From contig NZ_PDOC01000005.1 in NCBI RefSeq assembly GCF_002760655.1, positions 287,091 through 351,090 on the forward strand: DNA of 64,000 bases. Reading direction: 5' to 3'. A program made the position numbers and the translations under genes. Origin of the DNA: Massilia eurypsychrophila. GTDB taxonomy: Bacteria > Pseudomonadota > Gammaproteobacteria > Burkholderiales > Burkholderiaceae_D. The notes under the pieces are model-generated. The model saw only the letters and a program-made list of their open reading frames with translations, ran no database searches and was not told the DNA's origin. Shown here in pieces: positions 39,619 to 48,393 of the stretch. The stretch's first letter is position 1. The number at the start of each line of letters is the position of its first letter.

Positions 39619-40554
39619 ATGAAGATTGCAACGCGCCATCTCGCCGGCAGCGCCATTGCGCTGGCCGCCCTCGCCCTGGCAGTGGCCGCCGCACTCGGCA
39701 AGTGGCCCCCTACCCAGCCGCTGGTGCCGCTCGCCGCCCTGTGGCTGGCGTTGCTGGGATGGGGTTTCCATGCCGCGCTGCGGCGCCACTTGCAATTTCA
39801 CGATCAGCTCGCGTTTGCGCAATCTCAACTTGAACTCGAACGCCGCGCTCGCGCCCTCGCCGAGCAAACGCTGGAGCAGACGCATACGGCGCTGTGCCGC
39901 AAGATCTTGCAGCAGGACCAGCTGCGAGACAGCGAGCGCAACCGCATCGCGCGCGATATTCACGACGACCTTGGCCAGCATTTGATGGCGCTGAAGATCG
40001 AACTGTCGCTGATGCAGGGCAGCAGCCAGGGCGTCCATCCGCCGATCCACCGCAAGATCGGCGCGCTGATCGACCAGCTCGGCCTGACGATCCAGTCGCT
40101 GCGCCGCATCATCAACGACCTGCGCCCGCTGGAACTGGAACACGGCCTGCGCGCGGCGATGGAACGGCACCTGTCCGAGTTTTCGCGGGTCAACGGCATC
40201 CGCCACCAGCTCGATGCCGACCCGGAAGCATTAATGGGTATCACTGACCACGCCATCGACGCGATGCTGTTTCGCATCCTGCAGGAGTCGCTGGCCAATG
40301 TGGCGCGCCACGCCGAGGCAACCGAAGTGAAGATTGCACTGACGCGCCGCGGCGACCTGCTGACCCTGGACGTGCGCGACAACGGCATCGGCATGGCCGG
40401 CCACCCCGCCACCCATGGCTGCGGCCTGGCCGGCATCGCCGACCGCGTGAGCGCCGTCGGCGGCAAGTTCGTCATCGACAGCAAACCGGGCGCAGGCACG
40501 GCGCTGACGCTGTCGATACCACTGTTGCGCCCGACGGCAGTTCAATCAGGCTGA
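39619..40554 (+). CDS. Sensor histidine kinase, NarL-partner type (HisKA_3)
   Basis: A 311-residue kinase. Two N-terminal hydrophobic segments (about 5-25 and 32-52) form a short membrane anchor without a sensory domain. A coiled coil follows (about 60-100). The HisKA_3 phospho-acceptor is in RNRIARDIHDDLGQHLMALKIEL. The ATPase N box (LQESLANVARHA) and G box (VRDNGIGM) are intact. ATG at 39619 follows AAGGA; a GTG four codons earlier is possible. No response regulator lies next to it, so it is an orphan here. Confidence 0.88.
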   Translation: MKIATRHLAGSAIALAALALAVAAALGKWPPTQPLVPLAALWLALLGWGFHAALRRHLQFHDQLAFAQSQLELERRARALAEQTLEQTHTALCRKILQQDQLRDSERNRIARDIHDDLGQHLMALKIELSLMQGSSQGVHPPIHRKIGALIDQLGLTIQSLRRIINDLRPLELEHGLRAAMERHLSEFSRVNGIRHQLDADPEALMGITDHAIDAMLFRILQESLANVARHAEATEVKIALTRRGDLLTLDVRDNGIGMAGHPATHGCGLAGIADRVSAVGGKFVIDSKPGAGTALTLSIPLLRPTAVQSG

Positions 40555-40665
40555 TCCGACCAACGTTTGCTGTAAATCAAGCATTGGCAAGCTCGTCGTA
40601 GCAAAATCGGAACTTGTCGGTAGTCAATCTTTTGCCCACAGGATAGTTTTTTTACAGGACCTTCC

Positions 40666-41658
40666 ATGCACACGACAACAACAAGAACGCAGCCGTCCGA
40701 CATTGCCGCCCCCAGCCAGGACCGCAGCTTCGGCAACAAGCTGCTCGAAATGCTGGCCGTCCCTGCGTTCGTGCTCGACACCAGCTGCAAAGTCATGCTC
40801 TGGAACCGCGCCTGCGAGCGCCTCACGGGGGTGCCCAGCGGCGAAGTACTCGGCACGTCCGAACACTGGCGCAGTTTCCACGACCAGCCGCGGCCCAGCC
40901 TCGCCGACCTGGTGATGCAGCAGCGCACCGATGAAATCCGCCTGATCTATCCGCGCCAGGCCAAGCCGCATGACGCCACCGCGCTGTGCGCCGAAAGCTG
41001 GTGCGAGATGCCGCGCGTGGGCGAACGGCGCTACCTGGCGGCCGACGCCAGCCCGATCCTCGATGACGGCGGCGCTCTGGTGGCGGTGGTGCAGACGCTG
41101 CGCGACCTGACGGACGAGAAAATGGCGCAGATCAAGCTCGAACAGCTGGCCACCCGCGACGGCCTGACCGGCCTGGCCAACCGCCGCTGCTTCGACGAAA
41201 CGCTGCACGCCGAATGGGCGCGCGCACTGCGCCAGAAGCAGCCGCTGTCGCTGCTGATGGTCGACGTCGACAACTTCAAGGCCTACAACGACACCAACGG
41301 CCACCTCGGCGGCGACGAATGCCTCAAGCGCATCGCCACCGCCGTGGCCAGCGAAATGCGCGCCAACGACCTGGTGGCGCGCTACGGCGGCGAGGAATTC
41401 GCCGTGATCCTGCCGAACGAATCGCTGAAAGGCGCCGCTATCGTCGCCGAACGCATCCGCTGCCGCGTCGAGCGGCTGAAAGTGGCCAACGCCGGCGGCC
41501 CCGACGGCAACGTTACGGTCAGCATCGGCGCCGCCACTGCCATCGCCTCGCAGGAGGCCACGCCCAGCCAGCTGGTCGGCATCGCCGACGCCGCCCTGTA
41601 CCGCGCCAAGCACATGGGGCGCAACCGCATCAGCCTGCCCTTCGCGGAAGCGAGCTGA
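40666..41658 (+). CDS. PAS-GGDEF diguanylate cyclase
   Basis: A 330-residue cyclic-di-GMP synthase. A PAS domain (about 25-150, with VFVLDTSCKVMLWN-like opening residues) is followed by a GGDEF domain (about 155-325). The active site is GGEEF in RYGGEEFAVILPNE. There is no transmembrane segment. The inhibitory RxxD site is not evident at the expected position five residues before the signature. A role in biofilm or matrix control is likely, given the polysaccharide locus. Confidence 0.93.
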   Translation: MHTTTTRTQPSDIAAPSQDRSFGNKLLEMLAVPAFVLDTSCKVMLWNRACERLTGVPSGEVLGTSEHWRSFHDQPRPSLADLVMQQRTDEIRLIYPRQAKPHDATALCAESWCEMPRVGERRYLAADASPILDDGGALVAVVQTLRDLTDEKMAQIKLEQLATRDGLTGLANRRCFDETLHAEWARALRQKQPLSLLMVDVDNFKAYNDTNGHLGGDECLKRIATAVASEMRANDLVARYGGEEFAVILPNESLKGAAIVAERIRCRVERLKVANAGGPDGNVTVSIGAATAIASQEATPSQLVGIADAALYRAKHMGRNRISLPFAEAS

Positions 41659-41704
41659 CCGCGTGCCGGCGCCCAGTCGCCGGCAATCGCGGTCCCGTCG
41701 CTGA

Positions 41705-42592
41705 TCAGGACGTCATTTTCTCCCAACCGTGGCGCACCGCCGCCTTCATCTTGTCCCAGGCCGAATGGGGATGACGGCTTTCCCAATCGCTGCGCAGTGC
41801 CGGCTCTACGTCGCGCCACGGCTGGCCATGATAGGTCTCGCCACCCGCCATCTCGGAGCCGTAGCGGTAGGCCGGTTCGTAGTCGTCGAAGTCGCCGCCG
41901 GCGGCGCTGGCGGTGTGGTGACTGCGGTAGTACGCTTCAATTTCCTCAGCCGTTTCCGCCTCGGCGCCTTGCGACGGATCGTCCATGCGGTCGAACACGC
42001 GCACGCCGCGGCGCTGCGCGGGCACCGGCGAGAGGCCGGCGGCGCCTTCGAAAAATTGCTGCGACCCCTGGCCGGTCGCTTCATGCATCGACTCCCGCAG
42101 CCCTTGCACCGACCCTAGCGCGCCTTGCGCCGCACCCTGCCCGCCCGCCATGCTCTGCTGCGACATCGATGCGGACTGATGCTGCGCGTCCGTGCCCATC
42201 CGCACGGTATCGCCGGCCGGCGCGCCGCCGCTCCATGCCGCCGCCTGCTCGTCGATGTCGACCGGGCCGAAACGCTCGACGATATCGGCCGCGCGCTCGA
42301 CGTCAGGTTCGTTGGGCGCGCTCAAGGTCAGCACGTGGTGCCCGCGCGTGACCGCGTCCGAATACTTCTGCACGTATTCGCTGTCGTCAGTGCCGAACAT
42401 GCTGCCCAGGAAGTTCCTGATGCTGTCGCCGATGCCTTCGCTGTGCGCTGTCGCTGCCTGGGCCGGCGCGCCGGTCGGATCGGCCGCGCTCAGGTTCATC
42501 TGCTGCGGCGAGAAGCCGGCTGCCGCCAGCGCGTCGATGGCGGACTGCGCGTCCCCACGGTTGGCGAAGACTGCAATAAGTGTGCGTTGCAT
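41705..42592 (-). CDS. Stress-type protein with YflT-like N-terminus
   Basis: A 295-residue protein. The first ~100 residues (MQRTLIAVFANRGDAQSAIDAL, then FGTDDSEYVQKYSDAVTRGHHVL) resemble the general-stress-protein 17M/YflT domain. A Gln/Ser/Gly-rich low-complexity middle (about 135-185) leads to a C-terminal block YEPAYRYGSEMAGGETYHGQPW that recurs in stress-type proteins of related bacteria. AAGGAA precedes the ATG at 42592. Cytosolic, function unknown. Confidence 0.75.
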   Translation of the reverse strand: MQRTLIAVFANRGDAQSAIDALAAAGFSPQQMNLSAADPTGAPAQAATAHSEGIGDSIRNFLGSMFGTDDSEYVQKYSDAVTRGHHVLTLSAPNEPDVERAADIVERFGPVDIDEQAAAWSGGAPAGDTVRMGTDAQHQSASMSQQSMAGGQGAAQGALGSVQGLRESMHEATGQGSQQFFEGAAGLSPVPAQRRGVRVFDRMDDPSQGAEAETAEEIEAYYRSHHTASAAGGDFDDYEPAYRYGSEMAGGETYHGQPWRDVEPALRSDWESRHPHSAWDKMKAAVRHGWEKMTS

Positions 42593-42798
42593 GATGGGTT
42601 CCTTGAAAAATGTTCCGAGCCACTTGTTACGAGCCACTTGGCGCCCTGGCTGCCGGTGCTTGCGAAAACACAGCCGCACCGACGACTCAGAGTACTCCAA
42701 AAGCACCGCCGACCTGCGCACCATTGACCTCGCTCAAGCGTGTATTTCGCCCCAGGCAGAAGCTGAAAGAAACGCGCCGCCGGGCGCCGAGGAACGTT

Positions 42799-44613
42799 AT
42801 GCCAGAGCAGTCTGTATCACCGTATTCGATGTCCTATTCAGTCCCGCCGGAGTCAATATCGCCGCTCCTCTACCAGCGGGCAAATCCACGTGAGCCGCAT
42901 GGCGACGAGACTGAGCCGCCGGAAGCGGCCGACCGCCTGCTCCACGCCATGATGGCGAGCGCCACCGGTGGCGTGGCGCCAACCAGCCTGGCGCTGGCGG
43001 CAACCGACTGGCTGATGCACCTGGCGATGTCGCCGGCCAAGTGGCAGCAGCTGGTGCAAAAGGCATATCGAAAGAACATGCGCTGGTTCAGCTATGCCAG
43101 CCAGGCCGGCTTCGGCGCACCCTGTGAGGCCTGCATCGAGCCGCTGGCGCAGGACCAGCGGTTCCGCAGCCCGGCGTGGCAGATCTGGCCGTACAACCTG
43201 ATGCAGCAAGCCTTCCTGCTGAACCAGCAATGGTGGCACAACGTTACCACCGGCATCGACGGGGTCACCCGCCACCACGAACAGGTGGTCTCGTTCGCCG
43301 CGCGCCAGCTGCTCGACATGGCGTCGCCACTGAACTTCGTCGCCACCAATCCGGACGTCAGCGCCGCGGCATGGCGCGAAGGCGGCGCCAATTTCCTGCG
43401 CGGCGCCCTGAACTTCGCCGAAGACCTGCAGCGTGCCGCCACCGGCCAGCCGCCCGCCGGCACCGAGCAGTTCCGGCCCGGCCACGAGGTCGCCGTCACG
43501 CCAGGCAAGGTGATCTTCCGCAATCACCTCATCGAAGTGATCCAGTACGACCCTGCCACTCCCACCGTGCACGCCGAGCCGGTCCTGATCGTGCCGGCCT
43601 GGATCATGAAGTACTACATTCTAGACCTGTCGCCGCATAATTCGCTGGTGCGCCACCTGGTCGGGCGCGAGCACACGGTGTTCATGATTTCGTGGCATAA
43701 CCCGACTGCCGCCGACAGCGAACTTGGCATGGACGACTACGTGCGCGACGGCGTAATGGCCGCGATCGACGTCGTCTCCGAGCGCGTGCAGGGACAGCGC
43801 ATCAACGCCGTTGGCTATTGCCTCGGCGGCACTTTGCTGGCGATCACGGCAGCTGCGCTGGCCGACAGCGGACGCGAGCAGCTCAATTCGCTCACCCTGT
43901 TGGCGGCCCAGACCGACTTCTCCGAAGCGGGCGAACTGATGCTGTTCATCGACGAGGGCCAGATCGACTGGCTGGAAGACCTGATGTGGCAACAGGGCTA
44001 CCTCGACAACCGGCAGATGGCCGGCGCCTTCAAGCTGCTGCGCTCGAACGACCTGGTATGGTCGGTTGCGGTCAACCAGTACCTGCTCGGTCGGCGTGCG
44101 CCGATGACCGACCTGATGGCGTGGAACGCCGACGCCACCCGCATGCCGCGCCGCATGCACAGCGACTACCTGCGCCACCTGTTCCTCAACAACGACCTGT
44201 TCTCCGGCCGCTACCGGTTCGACGGCGACCCGATCGCGCTGTCGGACATCGGCAAGCCGCTGTTCGCGGTGGCAACGATGCGCGACCACGTCTCGCCATG
44301 GCGCTCGGTGCACAAGATCCACCTGGTGCCGAACTGCGACATCACCTTCGTGCTCACCAGCGGTGGCCACAATGCCGGCATCGTCAGCGAACCGGGTCAC
44401 CCGGGTCGCAGCTTTTACATCGCCAACCGTCCCCAGGGCGAACTCTACCTCGACCCGGACACCTGGGTCGCCGCGGCCGAACAGCGCGTCGGCTCGTGGT
44501 GGCCCGCCTGGCTTACCTGGCTCGACCAGATGTCGGTGAGCGGCATGGTGGCGGCGCGCGCGGTCGAGGAAGGACTGGGCGCGGCCCCCGGCAACTACGT
44601 GCTGGAGCGTTAG
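42799..44613 (+). CDS. phaC: Class I poly(3-hydroxyalkanoate) synthase
   Basis: A 604-residue polymerase of polyhydroxyalkanoate granules. It has the PhaC N-terminal domain (about 90-260) and an alpha/beta-hydrolase core. The catalytic Cys341 is in the lipase-like box GYCLGG, the Asp in TMRDHVSPW and the His in SGGHNAGIV. The length fits class I (no PhaE/PhaR needed). The ATG at 42799 follows GAGGAA; earlier in-frame starts give an unusual N-terminus. phaA, phaB and a phasin are not nearby. The 206 bases before it share the gap with the divergent stress-protein gene. Confidence 0.93.
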   Translation: MPEQSVSPYSMSYSVPPESISPLLYQRANPREPHGDETEPPEAADRLLHAMMASATGGVAPTSLALAATDWLMHLAMSPAKWQQLVQKAYRKNMRWFSYASQAGFGAPCEACIEPLAQDQRFRSPAWQIWPYNLMQQAFLLNQQWWHNVTTGIDGVTRHHEQVVSFAARQLLDMASPLNFVATNPDVSAAAWREGGANFLRGALNFAEDLQRAATGQPPAGTEQFRPGHEVAVTPGKVIFRNHLIEVIQYDPATPTVHAEPVLIVPAWIMKYYILDLSPHNSLVRHLVGREHTVFMISWHNPTAADSELGMDDYVRDGVMAAIDVVSERVQGQRINAVGYCLGGTLLAITAAALADSGREQLNSLTLLAAQTDFSEAGELMLFIDEGQIDWLEDLMWQQGYLDNRQMAGAFKLLRSNDLVWSVAVNQYLLGRRAPMTDLMAWNADATRMPRRMHSDYLRHLFLNNDLFSGRYRFDGDPIALSDIGKPLFAVATMRDHVSPWRSVHKIHLVPNCDITFVLTSGGHNAGIVSEPGHPGRSFYIANRPQGELYLDPDTWVAAAEQRVGSWWPAWLTWLDQMSVSGMVAARAVEEGLGAAPGNYVLER

Positions 44614-44870
44614 TTGAACGGGTTGTCCACCGTTTGCGTGCCGGCCGGCGGTAACGCATCCGGCAGCGGCGACGCTTCCATGTTTGCCACGGCGGCGGCC
44701 AGCAGCCGGAGCAACAGTTTCGCCCGCGCCAGGCCGGCCTTGTCAAGCGTGAGGTCGACCTCGCCGGCGATGGTGATGCGGTCGAGGCGGTTCTCGACCG
44801 TGAGGTCGCCGACTTCCAGCACGTCGGCCTCGTTGGCGAAGGGCGTAAAATTCAATGGGGATTCGCTCAT
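44610..44870 (-). CDS. Small conserved hypothetical protein
   Basis: An 86-residue acidic protein (MSESPLNFTPFANEADVLEVG ...) ending in TVDNPFN. The composition, a Pro-rich C-terminal tail and codon use like the neighbours suggest a real gene, and I recall similar short proteins with a VxNPF ending in related bacteria. It overlaps the phaC stop by four bases, convergently. Function unknown. Confidence 0.65.
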   Translation of the reverse strand: MSESPLNFTPFANEADVLEVGDLTVENRLDRITIAGEVDLTLDKAGLARAKLLLRLLAAAVANMEASPLPDALPPAGTQTVDNPFN

Positions 44871-44886
44871 TGGCGGGTTTCCTTGG

Positions 44887-45675
44887 TTACAAGCGCAGCA
44901 GGTACGCCGATTTCTTGCGTTTGATGTTCGGCAGCCGCAGCATGGTGTGCTTTTGCTGCGGCGTCAACGACGGCAGCAGGTCAATGCCGACCACCGCCTC
45001 CAGTTGCGCTACCGACATCGCCTGGTACTCGGCGTCGGCGCGATTTTCGATGAACCAGGCTGCGCCGGCGCGGCGGCGCGGACTGTACACCAGTTTATAC
45101 ACATGGCTCGGCACCATCACGTTGCCGACCTTGCGCAGGCGTGCGCCGATGAATGCCGGGCCGGTGATGACATACAGCGAGCCCTCCTTCTTCGCCATCT
45201 TGCGCACCGTGCCCTCGATGCTGGCCCACACATGGCGATTGATGTCGGCGTCCTGCGGCACCATGTTAGCGAGCGTAAAACTTTCATGCTGCGAGCGCCG
45301 GTCCGGCATGTTGCCGTTGGGCGCCATGTGGCCGCGGTCGAAGCCGCTGCGGGCATAGTCGGCCAGTTCGGCGCGCTGCGATGGCGGCAGCCGCGGCTCG
45401 GCATGAAATGAATTCTCGCGCGACAGCTCCTTTGCCGCGTGCAGATTATCGGCCCGGAGGAATTCGGCCGACCACAGCGGCGTACGGGTCACCCCCGAAT
45501 GCATCACGCCGAAGACGCCGAAACACAACTCGCGCGTCGCGTTGACCAGTTTCGGGTTGCGGATTTCCGGCAGGCGGCCGTCGACATAATGCGCCGGGCA
45601 ATCGCCCGCGAACGCCGGCGCGGCGGCCAGCAACAGCCACGCGAGCACCGCCGCGCCAAACCTTTTCTGCAGCAT
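44887..45675 (-). CDS. Secreted DNA/RNA non-specific endonuclease
   Basis: A 262-residue nuclease with a signal peptide (about 1-23, ending AFA-GD). The beta-beta-alpha-metal active site is FDRGHMAPNGNMPD (about 113-126), followed by the metal Asn in NMVPQDADINRHVW. It degrades nucleic acids outside the cytoplasm. It starts 16 bases upstream of the small hypothetical gene in the same direction. Confidence 0.92.
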   Translation of the reverse strand: MLQKRFGAAVLAWLLLAAAPAFAGDCPAHYVDGRLPEIRNPKLVNATRELCFGVFGVMHSGVTRTPLWSAEFLRADNLHAAKELSRENSFHAEPRLPPSQRAELADYARSGFDRGHMAPNGNMPDRRSQHESFTLANMVPQDADINRHVWASIEGTVRKMAKKEGSLYVITGPAFIGARLRKVGNVMVPSHVYKLVYSPRRRAGAAWFIENRADAEYQAMSVAQLEAVVGIDLLPSLTPQQKHTMLRLPNIKRKKSAYLLRL

Positions 45676-45968
45676 GAATTCCTAGCTGAAACAAATCGAC
45701 GCCGCATTCTATCCGAGAAACCAAGGCAACGGCAGCGCAGCTAGGCCCAGGCGCAGCGGCGGCAGGCTCCACGCTGCAAGCCCCGGCGCCAGCTGCAGGA
45801 CCGCCGACACGGCCGCCGACTCGGCGCGCCTGATGGTTTTTCTGCGCAGCGCCACCGACAGCCCGATCAGCATCGCCCGTGGCAGATTGCGGTGACGGCC
45901 GCGAGCATGGCGCTGGCCAACGTCAGGCCGCCCAGCTGTCTATCCCTATCGGAAATACGCCGTTCCGG

Positions 45969-46109
45969 CTGCTTCCCCAAGCGGGGTCAGTGCCGGCAAA
46001 CGCACACGGACTCGTCACTGACCGATCCTGCGGATGAGCCTGCTTCCCCAAGCGGGGTCGTGCCGGCAACCGCGCACGGACTCGTCACTGACCGATCCTG
46101 CGGATGAGC
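45969..46109 (+). repeat. Tandem 70/71-base direct repeat (two copies)
   Basis: Copy 1 is 45969-46039 and copy 2 is 46040-46109. Each begins CTGCTTCCCCAAGCGGGGTC and ends in TGCGGATGAGC. They differ by one missing base and a few substitutions. Each contains the hairpin CCCC-AAGC-GGGG and a GTGCCGGCAAACGCACACG-type core. They adjoin three copies of the same core in reverse orientation. Confidence 0.85.
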
Positions 46110-46110
46110 C

Positions 46111-46257
46111 CGTGTGCGTTTGCCGGCACTGACCCCGCTGGGGATATGGACGCTCGTTGCGGATGGGCTCGTGTGCATTTGCCGGCACTGACCCCGCTGG
46201 GGTATGGACGGTCGTTGCGGATGAGCCCGTGTGCGTTTGCCGGCACTGCCCCCCTGG
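46111..46257 (-). repeat. Three reverse-oriented copies of the core module
   Basis: Copies begin at 46111, 46170 and 46228, each opening CGTGTGCGTTTGCCGGCACT (one base differs in the second). The first two continue GACCCCGCTGGGG and a tail through CGTTGCGGATG(A/G)GC; the third breaks off at 46257. The core is the reverse complement of the core in the preceding tandem repeat, so the array is two forward plus three reverse units. Confidence 0.85.
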
Positions 46258-46276
46258 ACAGCTGCCCCTTGGGCCG

Positions 46277-47374
46277 CTACGGCAACAGCAGCGCGTGCTG
46301 GCTTGCCGTATGCAAGTCACGCCAGACGCGATTGATCTCGCTATCTTCGTGCGCAGCGCGCAGGCCGCAGCACGGGTACAGCTCATCGACCGCGCTGCGC
46401 CCCGCCTCGACCAGCGACAGGGAGGCGGCATGTAATTCGGCGCAGTCCTGCTCCGGCAGCGTGACGCCGTCGACAACCTGCTGCCAGGCACGGTCGAGCA
46501 ACCGGTAGAAGCGGCTGCGGGCGGCAGCCATGCTTTCGGTCGCGTCGGCCAGCCGGCGCGCCACCTCGGGCGACTCGGCCAGCGCCATCGCGGCCAGCGG
46601 ATGCCGTCGTCCGGCGATCGCCTCGGTTGCCAGGCGCACGAAATGCGCCGCCATGCCGGCCACGTTGGCCGCCAGCGTTACGAATGCCAGGCTGAGAAAC
46701 GGAAAGCGGTAAAGCGGGCCAGCCGCGGTCGCATGGGCTGGATCGATGACGAAGCCGTGGTCCGCATGGACCCATCGGTTGTCGATGCGATAGGCGTGCG
46801 ATGCGGTCGCGCGCATGCCGATGCTGCGCCACGTGCTCAACAGCTCGACATCCTGCGCCGGCACCAGGAAGGCGCGGATGCGCTGGGCGCCGGCATCATC
46901 GAGCAACGGCACGCCATCCTCGCGCAGCACCGCGTTGAGCGTGAAGTGCGTGGCCATCGGCGCCCCGCTGGCGAAGTCCCAGCGGCCGCTGATGCGAAAG
47001 CCGTCGCCATCGACATCGGCGAAACCGGTCGGCGCGCCGCTGCCGGCCACGCACACGCGCTTGCCGCCAACAATGTCGCGCGCCAGCGCCGGCGGCAGGA
47101 ATCCGGCAAACCAGCCGGCGCCGGCGCACAGCGTGACGACCCAGCCCATGCTGCCATCGACGCCGGCGATTTCCTCCTCAAGCCTGACGACTGCCGGCAG
47201 CGGCAGCTCAGCCCCGCCGGCGGACTTCGGCGCCAGCATGCGCAACCAGCCGCGGCGGTGAATCAGGGCCTGCTGCACCGGATGCAAAAAGCGAGCGGCA
47301 TCGGCGACCGGCGCGTAACGAAGGATGCGGCCGAGATCGCGTTCGACGAGGGAGTGCTTGAATATATTTGACAT
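46277..47374 (-). CDS. Acyl-CoA dehydrogenase-like flavoprotein
   Basis: A 365-residue protein with the acyl-CoA dehydrogenase fold: N-terminal helices, a middle beta domain (GFRISGRWDFASGAPMATHF) and a C-terminal helical bundle. It resembles the flavin-dependent hydroxylase branch (HsaA/HpaB-like) more than chain dehydrogenases; the usual catalytic Glu is not evident. Near the C-terminus CCGLRAAHEDSEINRVWRDLHTASQH is typical of the branch. The array of repeats lies 20 bases after its stop. Substrate unknown. Confidence 0.8.
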   Translation of the reverse strand: MSNIFKHSLVERDLGRILRYAPVADAARFLHPVQQALIHRRGWLRMLAPKSAGGAELPLPAVVRLEEEIAGVDGSMGWVVTLCAGAGWFAGFLPPALARDIVGGKRVCVAGSGAPTGFADVDGDGFRISGRWDFASGAPMATHFTLNAVLREDGVPLLDDAGAQRIRAFLVPAQDVELLSTWRSIGMRATASHAYRIDNRWVHADHGFVIDPAHATAAGPLYRFPFLSLAFVTLAANVAGMAAHFVRLATEAIAGRRHPLAAMALAESPEVARRLADATESMAAARSRFYRLLDRAWQQVVDGVTLPEQDCAELHAASLSLVEAGRSAVDELYPCCGLRAAHEDSEINRVWRDLHTASQHALLLP

Positions 47375-47397
47375 TCAAGCATTTTCCCACGGGATCG

Positions 47398-48273
47398 CTA
47401 TTTGCGGTGCTTGGCGAGAAATTGCCAGATCACTTCGTTGCCGTCGATGTCGCGGCTGGTCAGGCCGATCGGCAGGCCAACGTTAAACGGATCGGCGCCG
47501 GGCCAGGTGTGGCCGCCTTCCCGGACCGTTATCAACGCAACGCTCTGGGCGCCATTGCTTAGCTCTTGGTACGACACGTCGGTGCCGTCGCCGGTGTCCG
47601 GGTTGATCAGCCGTGGCGCCACCGCCGTGGCCGCGATGCCGTTTTGCTTGAGCCAGTAACTGTAGGTCGCTTCCGCCGACAGGTAGCCGGTGCTCTTGCC
47701 ACCGTAGGCGACGACCTTGTCCGCCGTTCCATGGATCAGCATCATGCCGACCTTGCCTGGTTTTGTGTGGTGCTGCACCACGGGTTCGGGCATCGGCGCG
47801 CCGACCGCGGCGACAGCCGCGAACAGATGCGGCAACTCGGCAGCGGCGCGCAACGCGAAAAAGCCGCCGCGCGACAGGCCCGTCGCATACACCCGCTGGC
47901 TGTCGATGCGAAACTCTTGCGTCAATTTGGCCAGCAACGCTTCAGCAAATCCGATGTCGTCGGTGCCATCGAGATACGACTGCCCGAAGCCGACATTCCA
48001 GTCCTGTTTGATGCCCGACGGGTAGACGACGATAAACTGGTGGCGCTCGGCCGCCTTGTTCATCTGCGTGTACAACATCTGTTCGGCCATCGTCATGCCG
48101 CCACCGTGAAAGTTGAACACCACGGGATAGCGCTGGTCGGGATTGGCGGCATACGACGCTGGCGCGTAGACGAGGTATTTACGCTTCTCTTCTTTGTGGA
48201 CCAGGGTTTTCACCTGGGCGACGGCTGCAGTGGACACTGTCAGCAGGATCAGCAACTGGATCAGGAATTTCAT
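47398..48273 (-). CDS. Secreted PHB depolymerase-family esterase
   Basis: A 291-residue protein with a signal peptide (about 1-19, ending AVA-QV). FNFHGGGMT is the oxyanion site, GLSRGGFFALRAA the Ser elbow, and GTADKVV and GGHTWPGAD supply Asp and His. This is the LpqC/esterase-PHB depolymerase group, which includes feruloyl and polyhydroxybutyrate esterases. PHA synthase lies 3 kb away, but a secreted enzyme would act on external polymer. It could equally be a carbohydrate esterase. Confidence 0.87.
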   Translation of the reverse strand: MKFLIQLLILLTVSTAAVAQVKTLVHKEEKRKYLVYAPASYAANPDQRYPVVFNFHGGGMTMAEQMLYTQMNKAAERHQFIVVYPSGIKQDWNVGFGQSYLDGTDDIGFAEALLAKLTQEFRIDSQRVYATGLSRGGFFALRAAAELPHLFAAVAAVGAPMPEPVVQHHTKPGKVGMMLIHGTADKVVAYGGKSTGYLSAEATYSYWLKQNGIAATAVAPRLINPDTGDGTDVSYQELSNGAQSVALITVREGGHTWPGADPFNVGLPIGLTSRDIDGNEVIWQFLAKHRK

Positions 48274-48393
48274 GGTGCGTTCTCGTTGAAGGTAATGGAG
48301 AACGCAGCTTAGTGAAGCGGCGGTGAAATCGAGGTGAAATGCGTCGGGATTCTTGCTCGAAAACTGTCAACGGCACCCCCTACCATGCATGCA

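Larger units (their letters stand above)
45676..46276. other. Gene-poor region with repeat array
   Basis: These 601 bases contain no convincing gene. The leftward frame 45709-45873 codes for a 54-residue hydrophobic peptide (MLIGLSVALRRK ... PWFLG) and may be a remnant of a membrane protein, but it lacks a ribosome site. From 45969 to 46257 the sequence is filled by a repeat array (separate entries). Confidence 0.6.

Noticed and set aside
45709..45873. 54-residue hydrophobic minus-strand gene
   Set aside because: No ribosome site and no recognisable family; kept only as a possible remnant in the region note.
45969..46257. Possible CRISPR array
   Set aside because: Units are in both orientations, about 59-71 bases long, without distinct spacers, and no cas genes are present.
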